Source of the DNA: Nitrospira sp.
GTDB taxonomy: Bacteria; Nitrospirota; Nitrospiria; Nitrospirales; Nitrospiraceae
Direction: 5' to 3'
Assembly: GCA_030692565.1 (NCBI GenBank)
Contig: JAUYAO010000001.1
Span: forward strand, 1-64,000
DNA: 64,000 nt
The position numbers were made by a program, and so were the translations under genes. This document shows positions 40,424 to 50,387 of the stretch, piece by piece; position 1 is the stretch's first letter; each line of letters opens with the position of its first letter. The notes below the pieces were generated by a model. The model was not told the DNA's origin, did not search any database, and was given only the letters and a program-made list of their open reading frames with translations.

Positions 40424-42067
40424 ATGAAAAAAGTTGGTGGACGGTTTGCATTGCTTGCACTGGTGGTTGTGCTGTCGGTGGTGTTCTTCCTGCCGTCGTA
40501 CAAGCCGTTGTATCAGGTCTTGCCCGACTGGGCGCGGAAGATTCTGCCGGATAAGGGCATTACGCTGGGGTTGGATCTCCAGGGCGGCATTCACATGGTG
40601 ATGGAGGTCGATGAAGACCGGGCGGTCGAGATCGCCGTCGAGCGGTCGGTCGCATCGTTGCAGGATGTCTTGGTCGACAAGAAGCTGCCGGCTGAATCGG
40701 TGAAACGGACCGCCGCGAATCAGGTCACTATTCAGTTTGCCAACGCCGAGCTGAAAGCGCAGATCCAGAAGCTCGTGGATGAGTATCCCACGTTCTTTGA
40801 AGTGGATGCCGCGGGGTCGGCCAACAGTCTGGTCTGGGAGTTGCGCGAGACGGAGATCAAGCGGATCAAGGATTCGGCGATCAATCAGGCGCTCGAAACG
40901 ATTCGGAACCGGATCGACCAGTTCGGCGTGTCCGAGCCGCTGGTACAGCGTCAGGGATTGAAGCAGATTGTCGTGCAATTGCCGGGTGTCAAAGAGCCGA
41001 AGCGGGCGAAGGATCTCATCAAGGAAACCGCCTTGCTCGAGTTCAAGATGCTCGACGAAGACAATCAGATGAAGATGGATTTCCCTGCCCGCATCCCGAA
41101 GGAAAAAGAGGCCGAAGTCTTGGCGCAGTTCCAGGGCAAGGTGCCGGAGGGCGATCAGATCCTGTTCGAGCACCAAGTCGACAAAGACACCGGCCGGGAA
41201 TTCCGGACGCCGTACCTCGTGAAGAAACGGGTGATGCTGACGGGCGATGTCTTGAGCGACGCGCGGGTCTCCATCGGAGAGTTCAACGACCCCTATGTCT
41301 CTATTACCTTTGACGGCAAAGGCGGTCGGGAGTTTGAGCGGATCACCGGTGAGAACATCAAGAAGCGCATGGCCGTCGTGCTCGACAACACGATCTATTC
41401 CGCGCCGGTGATTCAGGACCGGATCTCCGGCGGACGGGCTCAGATCACCGGGACGTTCAGCACGCAGGAGGCCAACGATTTGGCCATCGTCCTTCGCGCC
41501 GGCGCATTGCCGGCTCCATTGAAGATCATTCAAGACCTCACCGTCGGGCCGTCGCTTGGACAGGATTCCATCGATCAGGGTATGAAATCCACCTTCATCG
41601 CCGGACTGCTGGTGGTGGTGTTTATGATCGTGTATTACCGCTTGTCCGGAGTGATCGCCGATTTCGCGCTCTTGCTCAACCTGATCTGTTTGCTCGGAGC
41701 GCTTTCGGCCTTGAACGCCACGCTGACGTTGCCGGGCATCGCGGGCATTGTGCTGACCATCGGGATGGGCGTGGACTCCAATGTGCTGATCTTCGAGCGC
41801 ATTCGCGAAGAATTGCGGGCAGGAAAAGCCGTGCGCCTGGCGGTGGACGGCGGCTATGACAAGGCGCTGCTCACGATCATCGACGCGCACGTGACGACGT
41901 TGATCACGGGTGTGGCGCTGTTCTTGTTCGGCACCGGTCCGATTAAAGGATTTGCCGTGACGTTGTGCTTGGGGATCGCGATCAATCTGTTCACGGCCTT
42001 CGTCGGAACCAAGGTCGTATTTGATCTGCTGAATCAAGGTAAGAAAGTGGACACGCTCAGCATTTAG
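40424..42067 (+). CDS. secD: Protein translocase subunit SecD
   Basis: 547 residues; first helix at 8-25, then a large periplasmic region with LGLDLQGGIHMVMEV (P1 head signature) and five C-terminal membrane helices of the RND type (GLLVVVFMIVYYRLSG, GIVLTIGMGVDSNVLIFERI). SecDF uses the proton gradient to pull secreted proteins outward. Followed by secF 55 bases downstream. Confidence 0.96.
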   Translation: MKKVGGRFALLALVVVLSVVFFLPSYKPLYQVLPDWARKILPDKGITLGLDLQGGIHMVMEVDEDRAVEIAVERSVASLQDVLVDKKLPAESVKRTAANQVTIQFANAELKAQIQKLVDEYPTFFEVDAAGSANSLVWELRETEIKRIKDSAINQALETIRNRIDQFGVSEPLVQRQGLKQIVVQLPGVKEPKRAKDLIKETALLEFKMLDEDNQMKMDFPARIPKEKEAEVLAQFQGKVPEGDQILFEHQVDKDTGREFRTPYLVKKRVMLTGDVLSDARVSIGEFNDPYVSITFDGKGGREFERITGENIKKRMAVVLDNTIYSAPVIQDRISGGRAQITGTFSTQEANDLAIVLRAGALPAPLKIIQDLTVGPSLGQDSIDQGMKSTFIAGLLVVVFMIVYYRLSGVIADFALLLNLICLLGALSALNATLTLPGIAGIVLTIGMGVDSNVLIFERIREELRAGKAVRLAVDGGYDKALLTIIDAHVTTLITGVALFLFGTGPIKGFAVTLCLGIAINLFTAFVGTKVVFDLLNQGKKVDTLSI

Positions 42068-42122
42068 CCGTGATGCTGATGGCGGAAGACTGAGAGCTGA
42101 ACACGACGAAAAGGGAGTGAGC

Positions 42123-43040
42123 ATGTTAGAGATTCTCGGAAAAACAAACTTCGATTTCATGGGTAAGCGCAAGATCGCGTTTATCTTTTCGGGCATTATG
42201 GTGTTGTTCGGGTTGATTGCCCTGGTGCAGATCTCGCGCGGGGCCGCCAATCTCGGGATCGACTTTGCCGGCGGAACGGCCGTGCAGTTGAAGTTTGACC
42301 AGGCCATTCGGATCGAGGAAGCGCGGAAGGCTCTGGAGTCGAACGGGCTGAGCAATGCGGAGTTGCAGGAATTCGGACAGGACAATAAATTGCTCGTCCG
42401 CATTAAAGCCTCGACCACCATTGAGGAAAAGACGGCCGAACGGGTCATGGCGGTGTTCTCAAAAGAATTCCCGAATAATAAATTTGTCGTGGATGCGTCG
42501 ACGGAAATCGGCCCGACCATCGGGAAGAAGCTGCAGGAAGATGCGCTCATCGCGATCGTCATCTCGTTTGCCGGGATCATCATGTACATTGCGGCCCGGT
42601 TCGAGTTGCGCTTCGGCGTCGCGGCCGCCCTGGCCACGTTCCACGATGTGCTCGCCGTGTTGGGTGCCTTTTATCTGCTGGATAAAGAAATCACCCTGCT
42701 CGTGGTGACGGCGTTGCTCACGCTGGCGGGTTATTCACTGACTGATACCGTCGTGGTATTCGACCGGATCAGAGAAAACTTGCGGATCCGGCGGCGGGAC
42801 TCGGAAGAGAGCATGATCAACAACGCGGTGAATCAGGTCCTCAGCCGCACGATTGTCACCAGCTTGACGGTGGTGCTGGTGCTGATCCCGCTGACGCTGG
42901 CCGGCGGCGAAGTCTTGCATGATTTTTCGCTCGCCCTTCTGAGTGGCGTCATCTTCGGAACCTATTCGTCGGTGTTCGTCGCCAGTCCGTTGCTTCTCCT
43001 CTGGCCGGGCGCCAGCGGACGGATGATGAAGCGGAGCTAA
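42123..43040 (+). CDS. secF: Protein translocase subunit SecF
   Basis: 305 residues with six membrane helices and the SecF signatures LGIDFAGGTAVQLKF and LAGYSLTDTVVVFDRIREN. ATG at 42123 is set by AAGGGAG at 42111-42117; GTG 42117 lies inside that site. Partner of SecD. Confidence 0.96.
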   Translation: MLEILGKTNFDFMGKRKIAFIFSGIMVLFGLIALVQISRGAANLGIDFAGGTAVQLKFDQAIRIEEARKALESNGLSNAELQEFGQDNKLLVRIKASTTIEEKTAERVMAVFSKEFPNNKFVVDASTEIGPTIGKKLQEDALIAIVISFAGIIMYIAARFELRFGVAAALATFHDVLAVLGAFYLLDKEITLLVVTALLTLAGYSLTDTVVVFDRIRENLRIRRRDSEESMINNAVNQVLSRTIVTSLTVVLVLIPLTLAGGEVLHDFSLALLSGVIFGTYSSVFVASPLLLLWPGASGRMMKRS

Positions 43041-43158
43041 CGGAAACGGGGCGCTCGTTGTTCGCGCCTGTGCGCCGACGCCGGTTGGTCGGCAGGTGCG
43101 AACCCCCCGGATTCCGGATGCCGTCGGTTTCTGTCCGCATGCTGCTTGGGGCATCAGT

Positions 43159-46100
43159 ATGACACTCTGGAGTCGGTCTCACAGTCTCCAGCAGAAAATC
43201 ATCACGGCGATCGTGATGGTGGGTCTCCTGCCACTCAGTCTCTCCCTTCTGCTCAGTTACGTGGAAGAACGGCGGGCGCTCCGCGAGGCCATCGGCGCCA
43301 ACTTCAAGGAAGTGGCGGTCGAGGCGTCGCGTCGGACCGAGATGCATGTGACGCGCGGGATCAACGAAGCGCAGCAACTCGGGACCACCCCCTTCCTCCG
43401 CACGGCCGTGACGGAGTCGAACCGCACCTATGAGGGGAAGGACGAGCGTGCAATCGATGCCATGATCAAAGACTGGCAGCAGCGCTGGCGCCAGCGCGAC
43501 ACCCGCAGCGAGTTCCCACTGTTCATCAACCGCATCGTCACGAATTATCTCATCCGCTGGCACGATATCCGGAAGTCCGATTACGTCGGGATTTTGGTGA
43601 CGGACGCCCGCGGCGCCCTCGTGGTGAGTTCGATCCCCCAGGTGGAGTATTTCTACGGCAAGACGCCCTGGTGGACGGCGCTGGTGAAGTCGCAAGTGTC
43701 CCGTCCGTACGTCAGCGATATCGCCTTCGATCCGGCCTTCGGAACGCACGTCGTAGTCGTGGCGGTGCCGATCATTGAAGACGGTGGCCGGGAAGTCATC
43801 GGCGCCGTGACCATTTTGCTCCGGCGCGATACGCTGTTCCATTCGATCGGCGAAGTGTCGATCGGCTCATCCGGCCACGCGATGCTCTTCAACTCCGACG
43901 GCGTTTCCTTGATTTGTCCGGTGTTGTCGCCTGAAGAGCATACGATGACGCCGGAACTGGTCAGGACCATCGTGCAGGAGAAGGCCGGTTGGACCATCGC
44001 GCCTGACGACTCCCATGGGAGCCACAATGCCTTGATCGGATTCGCTCCGGTGCGGTTCAGCGAACCCCTGGCGCCCGGCAGTATGGGCGGAAAACAATGG
44101 GTGACGGTCATTCGGCAGGATCCGGAAGAGACCTACGCTCCTCTGGGACGTCTCGTCGGCCGAGTGTTGCTGTATGGAGTGCTGGTGTTTGCCGTGCTGG
44201 TGGGCACGGGGTTGATCGTGGCCCGGCGGATCGCCAGGCCGATCAAAATCTTGCACGACGGTGTTCTGGAGATCGCCAGCGGCCGGCTCGATCAGACCTT
44301 GCAGATCCGAACCGGGGATGAGATCGAACACCTGGCCGGCGCCTTCAATCAGATGGCCGCTAATCTAAAGTTGTCGTTTACGCAAATCGAACAGCGGATG
44401 CTCGAAGTGCGGCGGTTGGAGGAAAAGTATCGGGATCTGATCGAGCATTCCCCGGAAATGATTTATCAGCTGGACCGGGCAGGGCAATTTGTCCATGTGA
44501 ACCAGACCGGGCTGGAGAAACTCGGGTACAGCCTCGACGAAATGTTGGCCATGCGGCTCTGGGACGTGGTGCCGCCGGACCAGGCGGGGCATGTCCTGAG
44601 CTATCTTGAGCGGCTCATGGTGAAAGGCCGCAACACCATTGAAACGATCTTTCTTGCGAAGGACGGCCGTCGGATCGACGTGGAGATCCATGCCACGGCG
44701 TTGTTCGATCAGGAGGGGGGCGGCATCGTCCATACGCGCGCATTCGTACGGGACGTGACCGAGCGGCATCAGTTGGAGCGGCAGCTTCAGCAATATACGA
44801 GCAAACTCGAAACGGCCGTCTCCGAGCGGACGCAGCAGTTGGTCGCGTCGCAGGCGCGCTATAAGGCGCTCTTCGACCTTGTGGCCGACTCCGTCTTCAT
44901 GGTGGATCGCGACGGGAGGATCGTCGCGGTCAACCAGCGGGAAGAGCAGGCCTTGGGCTATTCGGAATCGTCGGTCGTTGGGCGCAGTATCTTCGACATT
45001 GCTCTGCCCGCGTTTCGCGAGGGGGTTCGTGCCTTGTTGATGGAATTGGCCGGAGGGCAGCGGCAGGTCCCTACCCACGAGATCGCTGTTCTCACGGCCG
45101 CCGGTGTCGAGACCCCGGTTGAAATGGATCTGATTCGCACCGGCGCCGCCGAGGCCCCGTTGATTATGGTGCAGCTCCGCGACATCACCGACCGGAAGCG
45201 GATGGAACGGCAGCTGCGGTCTTACCGGGATGAACTGGAAGTGAAAGTCCGGGAGCGCACGAAGGAAATCGAAGAGACGAAGCAGTATCTAGAGAACCTG
45301 CTCGAAAATGCGAACGATGTCATTTACACGCTGGACACCGAGCAGCGCTTCACTTACGTCAACAGTAAGATTGAAGCCTGGGGCTACCGGAAAGACGACC
45401 TCATTGGCCGGCCCTACCTATCTCTGTTATCTAAGCGGCACCGGGGGCGCCGGCTCAAGAGCACGCTCGATATCGGCGCAAAGCAGGTGTACGAAGTCGA
45501 AGTGGTTACCCGCACGGGCGAGGCCCGGTCTGTTATGGTGAGTGTGTCGCCGTTGCACGGGGTGGACGGGGAGATTCTTGGCGTCCTCGGGATCGCCCGC
45601 GATATGACCGACACGAAAAAGCTGGAACAGCAAATCAGGAATTCGGAGAAATTGGCATCCGTCGGCAAGCTCGCGGCGGGAGTGGCCCACGAGATCAACA
45701 ATCCGTTAGGTGGCATCCTGAACTGCCTCTACAATCTCGGAAAGGGGACGATCGCACCGGCCCGGCGCGAGGAGTATTTGGCCTCGATGGAAGACGGATT
45801 GCACCGTGTGCAGAAGATCGTCCGGCAGTTATTGGATTTCTCTCAGCAGCATCAGCCGGAGTTTGCGCCGGCCGACATCAACACGGTGATCGAACGGGTG
45901 CTGGTGCTGACGAACCATTTGTTCGCGCCGAATCGGATTGTGCTCGAGTCCTCTCTAGGCAACGGGTTGCCGGCGGTCATGATCGACCGGCATATGATCG
46001 AGCAAGTCTTGATGAATCTGATTTTGAATGCCGTCCAGGCGATGAAAGAGGGCGGCGTCCTCTCGATCCGGACCTGGGTCGAAGAGGGGATCTGTCTGGT

Positions 46101-46338
46101 GGAAATTCGAGACACCGGGTCCGGTATTCCGGCGGCGGTGCTGCCGAAGATTTTTGATCCGTTCTTCACGACCAAGCGCGAAGGTGAAGGGACGGGGTTG
46201 GGTTTGTCGGTAAGTCTCGGGATTGTTGAGCGTCATGGAGGCAAGATTCTTGTGGATAGTGAAGTCGGCAAAGGCACAGTCTTTACTCTCTGGTTGCCCG
46301 TCTCCCGCGAGCGGCAGCCGGTGGAGCGGGTTTCATGA
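43159..46338 (+). CDS. Large membrane sensor histidine kinase (dCache, HAMP, three PAS, HisKA)
   Basis: 1059 residues. Helix 1 at ~16-36, periplasmic dCache-like sensor (~37-340), helix 2 (~345-365, [19 protein letters not shown]), HAMP ([20 protein letters not shown]), PAS domains near 425-540, 565-680 and 715-830 joined by coiled coils, then HisKA with [20 protein letters not shown] and a GHKL ATPase ([38 protein letters not shown]). Start at 43159 gives a short cytoplasmic leader. TGA overlaps the ATG of the NtrC-type regulator, its likely partner. Confidence 0.9.
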   Translation: MTLWSRSHSLQQKIITAIVMVGLLPLSLSLLLSYVEERRALREAIGANFKEVAVEASRRTEMHVTRGINEAQQLGTTPFLRTAVTESNRTYEGKDERAIDAMIKDWQQRWRQRDTRSEFPLFINRIVTNYLIRWHDIRKSDYVGILVTDARGALVVSSIPQVEYFYGKTPWWTALVKSQVSRPYVSDIAFDPAFGTHVVVVAVPIIEDGGREVIGAVTILLRRDTLFHSIGEVSIGSSGHAMLFNSDGVSLICPVLSPEEHTMTPELVRTIVQEKAGWTIAPDDSHGSHNALIGFAPVRFSEPLAPGSMGGKQWVTVIRQDPEETYAPLGRLVGRVLLYGVLVFAVLVGTGLIVARRIARPIKILHDGVLEIASGRLDQTLQIRTGDEIEHLAGAFNQMAANLKLSFTQIEQRMLEVRRLEEKYRDLIEHSPEMIYQLDRAGQFVHVNQTGLEKLGYSLDEMLAMRLWDVVPPDQAGHVLSYLERLMVKGRNTIETIFLAKDGRRIDVEIHATALFDQEGGGIVHTRAFVRDVTERHQLERQLQQYTSKLETAVSERTQQLVASQARYKALFDLVADSVFMVDRDGRIVAVNQREEQALGYSESSVVGRSIFDIALPAFREGVRALLMELAGGQRQVPTHEIAVLTAAGVETPVEMDLIRTGAAEAPLIMVQLRDITDRKRMERQLRSYRDELEVKVRERTKEIEETKQYLENLLENANDVIYTLDTEQRFTYVNSKIEAWGYRKDDLIGRPYLSLLSKRHRGRRLKSTLDIGAKQVYEVEVVTRTGEARSVMVSVSPLHGVDGEILGVLGIARDMTDTKKLEQQIRNSEKLASVGKLAAGVAHEINNPLGGILNCLYNLGKGTIAPARREEYLASMEDGLHRVQKIVRQLLDFSQQHQPEFAPADINTVIERVLVLTNHLFAPNRIVLESSLGNGLPAVMIDRHMIEQVLMNLILNAVQAMKEGGVLSIRTWVEEGICLVEIRDTGSGIPAAVLPKIFDPFFTTKREGEGTGLGLSVSLGIVERHGGKILVDSEVGKGTVFTLWLPVSRERQPVERVS

Positions 46339-47786
46339 CGCCACTTACGATTCTGATCGTCGACGACGAACCCTTGATGCGCTTGTCCATCGTCGATGCG
46401 CTTGAAGCGGTCGGTCATGACGTCTGCGCCGCGGCCACGGGAACCGAAGGGATCGAAGAGGCGCGCCGGCGGGAATACGATCTCGTGATCACCGATCTGC
46501 GATTGCCGGGCGCCGACGGGCTGGCGGTGCTGAAGGCAGCGAAAGAGGCGCGGGCGCAGACCGAAGTGGTGGTGATCACGGCGCATGGCTCCGTCGAAAC
46601 CGCCGTGGGCGCGATGAAGCTCGGCGCCTTCGACTATATTACCAAGCCGTTCAAAATGGATGAGCTGTTGCTGATCGTCGAACGGGCGGGAACCGTGGTC
46701 GCACTTCGCAAAGAGAATCAGGATCTGAAGGAGATCCTGGAGGATAAGTTCAGTTTCGGCGGTATTCTCGGATCCAACACGAAAATGCGGGCGGTGCTGG
46801 ACAAGATCAAGACGGTCGCGGCCACGGATTCCACAGTGCTGATCCTGGGCGAAAGTGGAACAGGAAAAGAACTGGCGGCCAATGCCGTGCATCAGAACAG
46901 CCCGCGGCGGGACTATCCCTTGATCAAGGTGAGTTGTGCGGCCCTTCCAGAATCGCTGCTGGAAGCGGAGCTGTTCGGTCATGAAAAGGGCGCCTTCACC
47001 GGCGCGTTGCGTCAACGACGGGGCCGGTTCGAAATGGCCAATCGTGGCACCTTGTTCCTGGATGAAATCGGGGAAATCTCGCCGGTCGTGCAGGTCAAGC
47101 TGTTGCGTGTGCTCCAGGAGCGGAAGTTCGAACGGGTCGGGAGTAACCAGACGATCGATGTGGATGTGCGGCTGGTCTGCGCGACGCAAAAAGACTTGCG
47201 GAAAGAGGTGGCAGGGGGCCGGTTCCGGGAGGATCTCTTTTACCGTTTGAACGTCGTCCAAGTGGTGATTCCGCCGCTGCGCGCGCGGCAGGAAGATATC
47301 ACCGTCATCGCCGATCATGTGTTGCAGTCCTGTTCAACCAAGATGAACAAGAAGCTGCGGGGTTTTTCCCAGCCGGCACGGGAGCTGCTGCTCCGCTATT
47401 CCTATCCGGGTAATGTGCGCGAGCTGGAGAATATGGTCGAGCGCGCCGTGGCGCTGGGCCGCGACCGGGAGCCGATTCAGCCGTCCGATCTGTGCGGCTT
47501 TCAGGCCTGCCCCTATCTGGGCGGTGAGCCGCAAGAGTCCTGTGGTTTTTGTAATGAGGGGTTAACCGGAAAGCCCAAAAAGAAAGAACTGTCGCTCACC
47601 GCGCTTTCGACCGCCCGAGAAGCCTTTGAGAAAGACTACATCCTCTCTGTCTTTGAGCGGGTGGAGGGGAGCCGCACTACCGCGGCGAAAATCCTCGGCC
47701 TTTCCCGCAAAGCCTTATGGGAAAAGTGCAAACGCTACGGCATCCCTTCGGCAAGAGATGAGGCTGAGGAAGAAGACGGAGCGTAG
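46335..47786 (+). CDS. NtrC-family sigma-54-dependent response regulator with a Cys-rich linker
   Basis: 483 residues: receiver (1-120; LIVDDEPLMR, LVITDLRLPG, YITKPF), AAA+ domain (~140-375; LGESGTGKELAA Walker A, the sigma-54 contact loop GAFTGA, GTLFLDEIGEISP Walker B), then an unusual linker with Cys spacing C-x4-C-x10-C-x2-C (CGFQACPYLG, ESCGFCNEG, ~390-410), and a Fis-type HTH (SRTTAAKILGLSRKALWEK). It activates sigma-54 promoters. The Cys cluster could bind a metal or sense redox. Confidence 0.92.
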   Translation: MTPLTILIVDDEPLMRLSIVDALEAVGHDVCAAATGTEGIEEARRREYDLVITDLRLPGADGLAVLKAAKEARAQTEVVVITAHGSVETAVGAMKLGAFDYITKPFKMDELLLIVERAGTVVALRKENQDLKEILEDKFSFGGILGSNTKMRAVLDKIKTVAATDSTVLILGESGTGKELAANAVHQNSPRRDYPLIKVSCAALPESLLEAELFGHEKGAFTGALRQRRGRFEMANRGTLFLDEIGEISPVVQVKLLRVLQERKFERVGSNQTIDVDVRLVCATQKDLRKEVAGGRFREDLFYRLNVVQVVIPPLRARQEDITVIADHVLQSCSTKMNKKLRGFSQPARELLLRYSYPGNVRELENMVERAVALGRDREPIQPSDLCGFQACPYLGGEPQESCGFCNEGLTGKPKKKELSLTALSTAREAFEKDYILSVFERVEGSRTTAAKILGLSRKALWEKCKRYGIPSARDEAEEEDGA

Positions 47787-47824
47787 GCGTTGCTGTGGGG
47801 ACAGACGTGTCTTTAGGGTGAATG

Positions 47825-48137
47825 ATGAAGATTATCCGTGATTGCTTCGGTCGATCCGTCAGACTGACTGATGAGCGAGTTGCCCACATCCTGCGGCATC
47901 AGGAAATGGCTGGGGATGGAGACGGAGATCGCGCGAGTGCTTAAAGCGCCGGCAGAAGTGCGTCTGTCCCGTTCGGACGATATCGTGCAGTTACTCTATG
48001 AATTCTACGCTCAAACGCTGGTTGGTGGGAAATGGCTCTGTGTCGTGGTAAAGTGCCCACCAGATGACGCGTTTGTGGTGACGGCCTATTTAACTGATCG
48101 ACCCAAGCCAGGAGAAGTCATATGGCCGAAAAAGTAA
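47825..48137 (+). pseudogene. Frameshifted small toxin-like gene (DUF4258/BECR-type nuclease family)
   Basis: ATG 47825 opens MKIIRDCFGRSVRLTDERVA then HILRHQEMAG, after which the frame leaves the family. In the +1 frame the protein resumes METEIARVLKAPAEVRLSRS and continues through VGGKWLCVVVKCPPDDAFVV and AYLTDRPKPGEVIW to TAA at 48137. The switch falls at GGGG (47912-47915), so one extra G, or a sequencing error there, explains it. Related proteins of ~100 residues pair with DUF2283 partners, as here with a 16-base overlap. Confidence 0.75.
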
Positions 48138-48334
48138 AAGTCTGGTTTGATCCGGAAGCGGACTATCTCGAAGTGCAGTTCCGTGAGGCAGCAGGTTTCA
48201 TGAGACCGACAGCCCACGATGCTGTCATGGAACGGGTGGACGAGGATGGGCACGTTCTTGGCTTCAGCGTCCTCGGGGTCAGCCGCTTTCGCAAAGGCCA
48301 TCCGCTAGAGGCAGAATTGGTCGCCGGCGAATGA
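48122..48334 (+). CDS. DUF2283 family protein, putative antitoxin
   Basis: 70 residues, MAEKVKVWFDPEADYLEVQF with the DUF2283 motif, then VMERVDEDGHVLGFSVLGVS. It overlaps the upstream toxin-like frame by 16 bases. Second such pair in the window; see 4550-4980. Intact even though its neighbour is frameshifted. Confidence 0.8.
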   Translation: MAEKVKVWFDPEADYLEVQFREAAGFMRPTAHDAVMERVDEDGHVLGFSVLGVSRFRKGHPLEAELVAGE

Positions 48335-48419
48335 TCGTCCGTATGTTTCCGTTTTGACGGTTCCCCACTCGGCGCCGCCACTTGCTTGCCTTCCCTCTTG
48401 TGATTCTGAAAGGACCGTA

Positions 48420-48569
48420 ATGAAACCAGGCTATCGCCTCGTCATCGTCGATAAAGCAGGCGTGTTGGTGTCTGAGTTTCAATTGACGGAGAGCGCCTTG
48501 GCGCAGCCGGAGGCCTTTGTCGCCGCCTTGAGGCAGGCCGTTGAGGATGTGGAAGAGGAGGAAGCCTGA
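48420..48569 (+). CDS. Small acidic protein of unknown function
   Basis: 49 residues: MKPGYRLVIVDKAGVLVSEF, then a helix (LAQPEAFVAALRQAVEDV) and a run of Glu. AAGGACC precedes the ATG at 48420. No family recognised. Short, soluble, probably cytoplasmic. Confidence 0.6.
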   Translation: MKPGYRLVIVDKAGVLVSEFQLTESALAQPEAFVAALRQAVEDVEEEEA

Positions 48570-48626
48570 GATGGCCGCTGACGGAATGTGCAGAGCTGTC
48601 TCTCTTCTGATGTGTAAGAGGGCAAC

Positions 48627-49019
48627 ATGATGGTTCGATGGCTGGTCGTCATGATTACCACAGCCCTGTTTTATGGGACTGCCTCGGCGGAGTGGGTGCG
48701 GGTAGGTGGGACTCACAAGTACGACGGCTACGTGGATATGGCGACAATCGGCCAGAGAGACAAGACCGTGACGCTCTGGACTTTGAGAGACTTCACTGTG
48801 ACCAGGCAGGTTGTGCGGGGTTCGTATCGTTCGGTGAAAACGAAAAAGCAGTATGACTGCCGCAATAATCGAAGCCGCCTCTTATTCTCCAAGTACTATG
48901 CGGAGCAGATGGGCAAGGGTCGCCTAGTGTATCAGGGCAAAGGGACGAAGCGGTGGGCCAAGGTCGCGCCGGGCAGCGATGGCGATGCGGAATGGAGGGT
49001 TGCTTGTCAGAAAGTATGA
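48627..49019 (+). CDS. Surface-adhesin protein E (CNP1)-like secreted protein
   Basis: 130 residues with signal peptide to about residue 21 (ITTALFYGTASAEW). The mature part (EWVRVGGTHKYDGYVDMATI, VTLWTLRDF, SVKTKKQYDCRNNRSRLLF, ending WRVACQKV) fits the small adhesin-E-like domain family found in many proteobacterial and Nitrospira exported proteins. Two Cys may form a disulfide. Function unknown. Confidence 0.75.
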   Translation: MMVRWLVVMITTALFYGTASAEWVRVGGTHKYDGYVDMATIGQRDKTVTLWTLRDFTVTRQVVRGSYRSVKTKKQYDCRNNRSRLLFSKYYAEQMGKGRLVYQGKGTKRWAKVAPGSDGDAEWRVACQKV

Positions 49020-49039
49020 GACGCCGTTGTGAGGGTTCC

Positions 49040-49069
49040 CGGCAGCCGGCCGTTAATTACCGGCTGCCG
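49040..49069. terminator. Hairpin between convergent genes
   Basis: Perfect 10-bp stem CGGCAGCCGG / CCGGCTGCCG (49040-49049/49060-49069), 10-base AT-rich loop, no clear T tract. It lies between two genes that end towards each other and could serve both. Confidence 0.6.
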
Positions 49070-49082
49070 AGCGAATGCGGGA

Positions 49083-50174
49083 TTACTCAGTCGGTTCGGC
49101 GCCGCCTTCCCAGAGCTTGATCGTGCGATCCCAGGAGGCGCTGGCGAGTCGTTTGCCGTCCGGTGAGAACGTAATCTGGCGGACGCCGGCGGTATGACCC
49201 TTCACGGTTTTGAAGTGTCGGCCGGCGGCGATGTCCCAGAACTTGATCGTGTTGTCGTCCCCGGCGCTGGCGAGCACCTTCCCGTCCGGCGAGACGGCCA
49301 GGGATCTGACCCAGGCCGTGTGCCCGGTCAGGACCTTCTTCTCAATCAGCTTCGGCATCTCGAAGAACTTGATGGTTTTGTCGCGGCTGCCGGTGATGAG
49401 GGTCTTGCCGTCCGGGGTGAAGGTCATGGCGCCGATCCAGTAGTCCATCGGCTTTTGGAAGCCGCCGTCGTCTTCAATGAAGTAGCCGCGGGTTTCAGTG
49501 GAGTCATCGGCATCGCGTTGCCAGTGCCCGTCGTGTAAGACTTTCTCTTCGCCGCTCGGGAGCACTTCCCACAACTTAATTTTTCCGATGTCGGTGCCGC
49601 TCGCCAGATGGATGCCGTCCGGGCAGAAGGCGACGCACACGGACCAGTGATGGTCGTATTGATCTTTACCCAGGAGCGTCATCAGCTCGGTGCCGGTCGT
49701 GACTTCCCAGATCTTAATGTCTTTATTGTGGCTCCCGCGCGCGAGCATGAGGCCGTCCGGCGAGAGGGAGAGGCTGCAGACATTGTGATCGTATCGGGTG
49801 AACAGCAGCTTGGTCGGTTCGCCGGTTTTCGGATTCCACAGGCGGATGGTGCGGTCTTCGCTCGCGGTGGCGAGGGTGAGTCCGTCCGGGGTAAAGACGA
49901 TGGCGCGGATGTCATTCGTATGGCCGCGGAGCGAGCGCAGGAGCCGGCCGGTTTCGATATCCCACATGCGGACCAGGCGTTCGGCTCCGCCGCTGGCCAG
50001 GGTCAGCCCATCAGGCGAGAAGGCGACCGCCCAGACACCGTGCGAGTGCCCCCGAAACGTCTTGATCTCCCGGCAATCGGTTTTCCAATACTCAAGAAAG
50101 TCGATAGGCGGCTGCGGGGCGGCCGCTTCCGGGGTGGCGCTGGGAAGGGGGGGCGTCATCGTGTGTTCAGGCAT
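49083..50174 (-). CDS. WD40-repeat protein (seven-bladed propeller)
   Basis: 363 residues, seven WD repeats each with the consensus FSPDGxxLASGSxDxTIKLW (first at ~residue 40, last at ~325). A Pro/Ala-rich start (MTPPLPSATPEAAAPQPP) precedes the propeller. There is no signal peptide, so it is cytoplasmic, acting as a protein-protein platform. Start at 50174 (MPEHTMTPP) or a few codons upstream or downstream. Confidence 0.88.
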   Translation of the reverse strand: MPEHTMTPPLPSATPEAAAPQPPIDFLEYWKTDCREIKTFRGHSHGVWAVAFSPDGLTLASGGAERLVRMWDIETGRLLRSLRGHTNDIRAIVFTPDGLTLATASEDRTIRLWNPKTGEPTKLLFTRYDHNVCSLSLSPDGLMLARGSHNKDIKIWEVTTGTELMTLLGKDQYDHHWSVCVAFCPDGIHLASGTDIGKIKLWEVLPSGEEKVLHDGHWQRDADDSTETRGYFIEDDGGFQKPMDYWIGAMTFTPDGKTLITGSRDKTIKFFEMPKLIEKKVLTGHTAWVRSLAVSPDGKVLASAGDDNTIKFWDIAAGRHFKTVKGHTAGVRQITFSPDGKRLASASWDRTIKLWEGGAEPTE

Positions 50175-50387
50175 TGGGTACTCCACTCACCGGGAGGGCT
50201 CGGGCCCTCCCTTGATTGCAAATCGGCTTTTGGGGCCAGTATACTTCTCTCGTCAACGCTGAGAGATCGTAAGAGATGCTCGGCGTTCAAGTCAAGGTGG
50301 CGCGGGGCGCCGCATCCCCCCGCGCAGGCGATTCCGATGGTGTCAACGCACTGAGTGCCCGTCACATCCATTCTTTCGAGGCTTCCA

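Noticed and set aside
39803..42637. A 944-codon open frame on the - strand
   Set aside because: It lies opposite tgt, yajC and secD, all confidently identified. The antisense translation shows no domain, and high third-position GC explains long antisense frames here.
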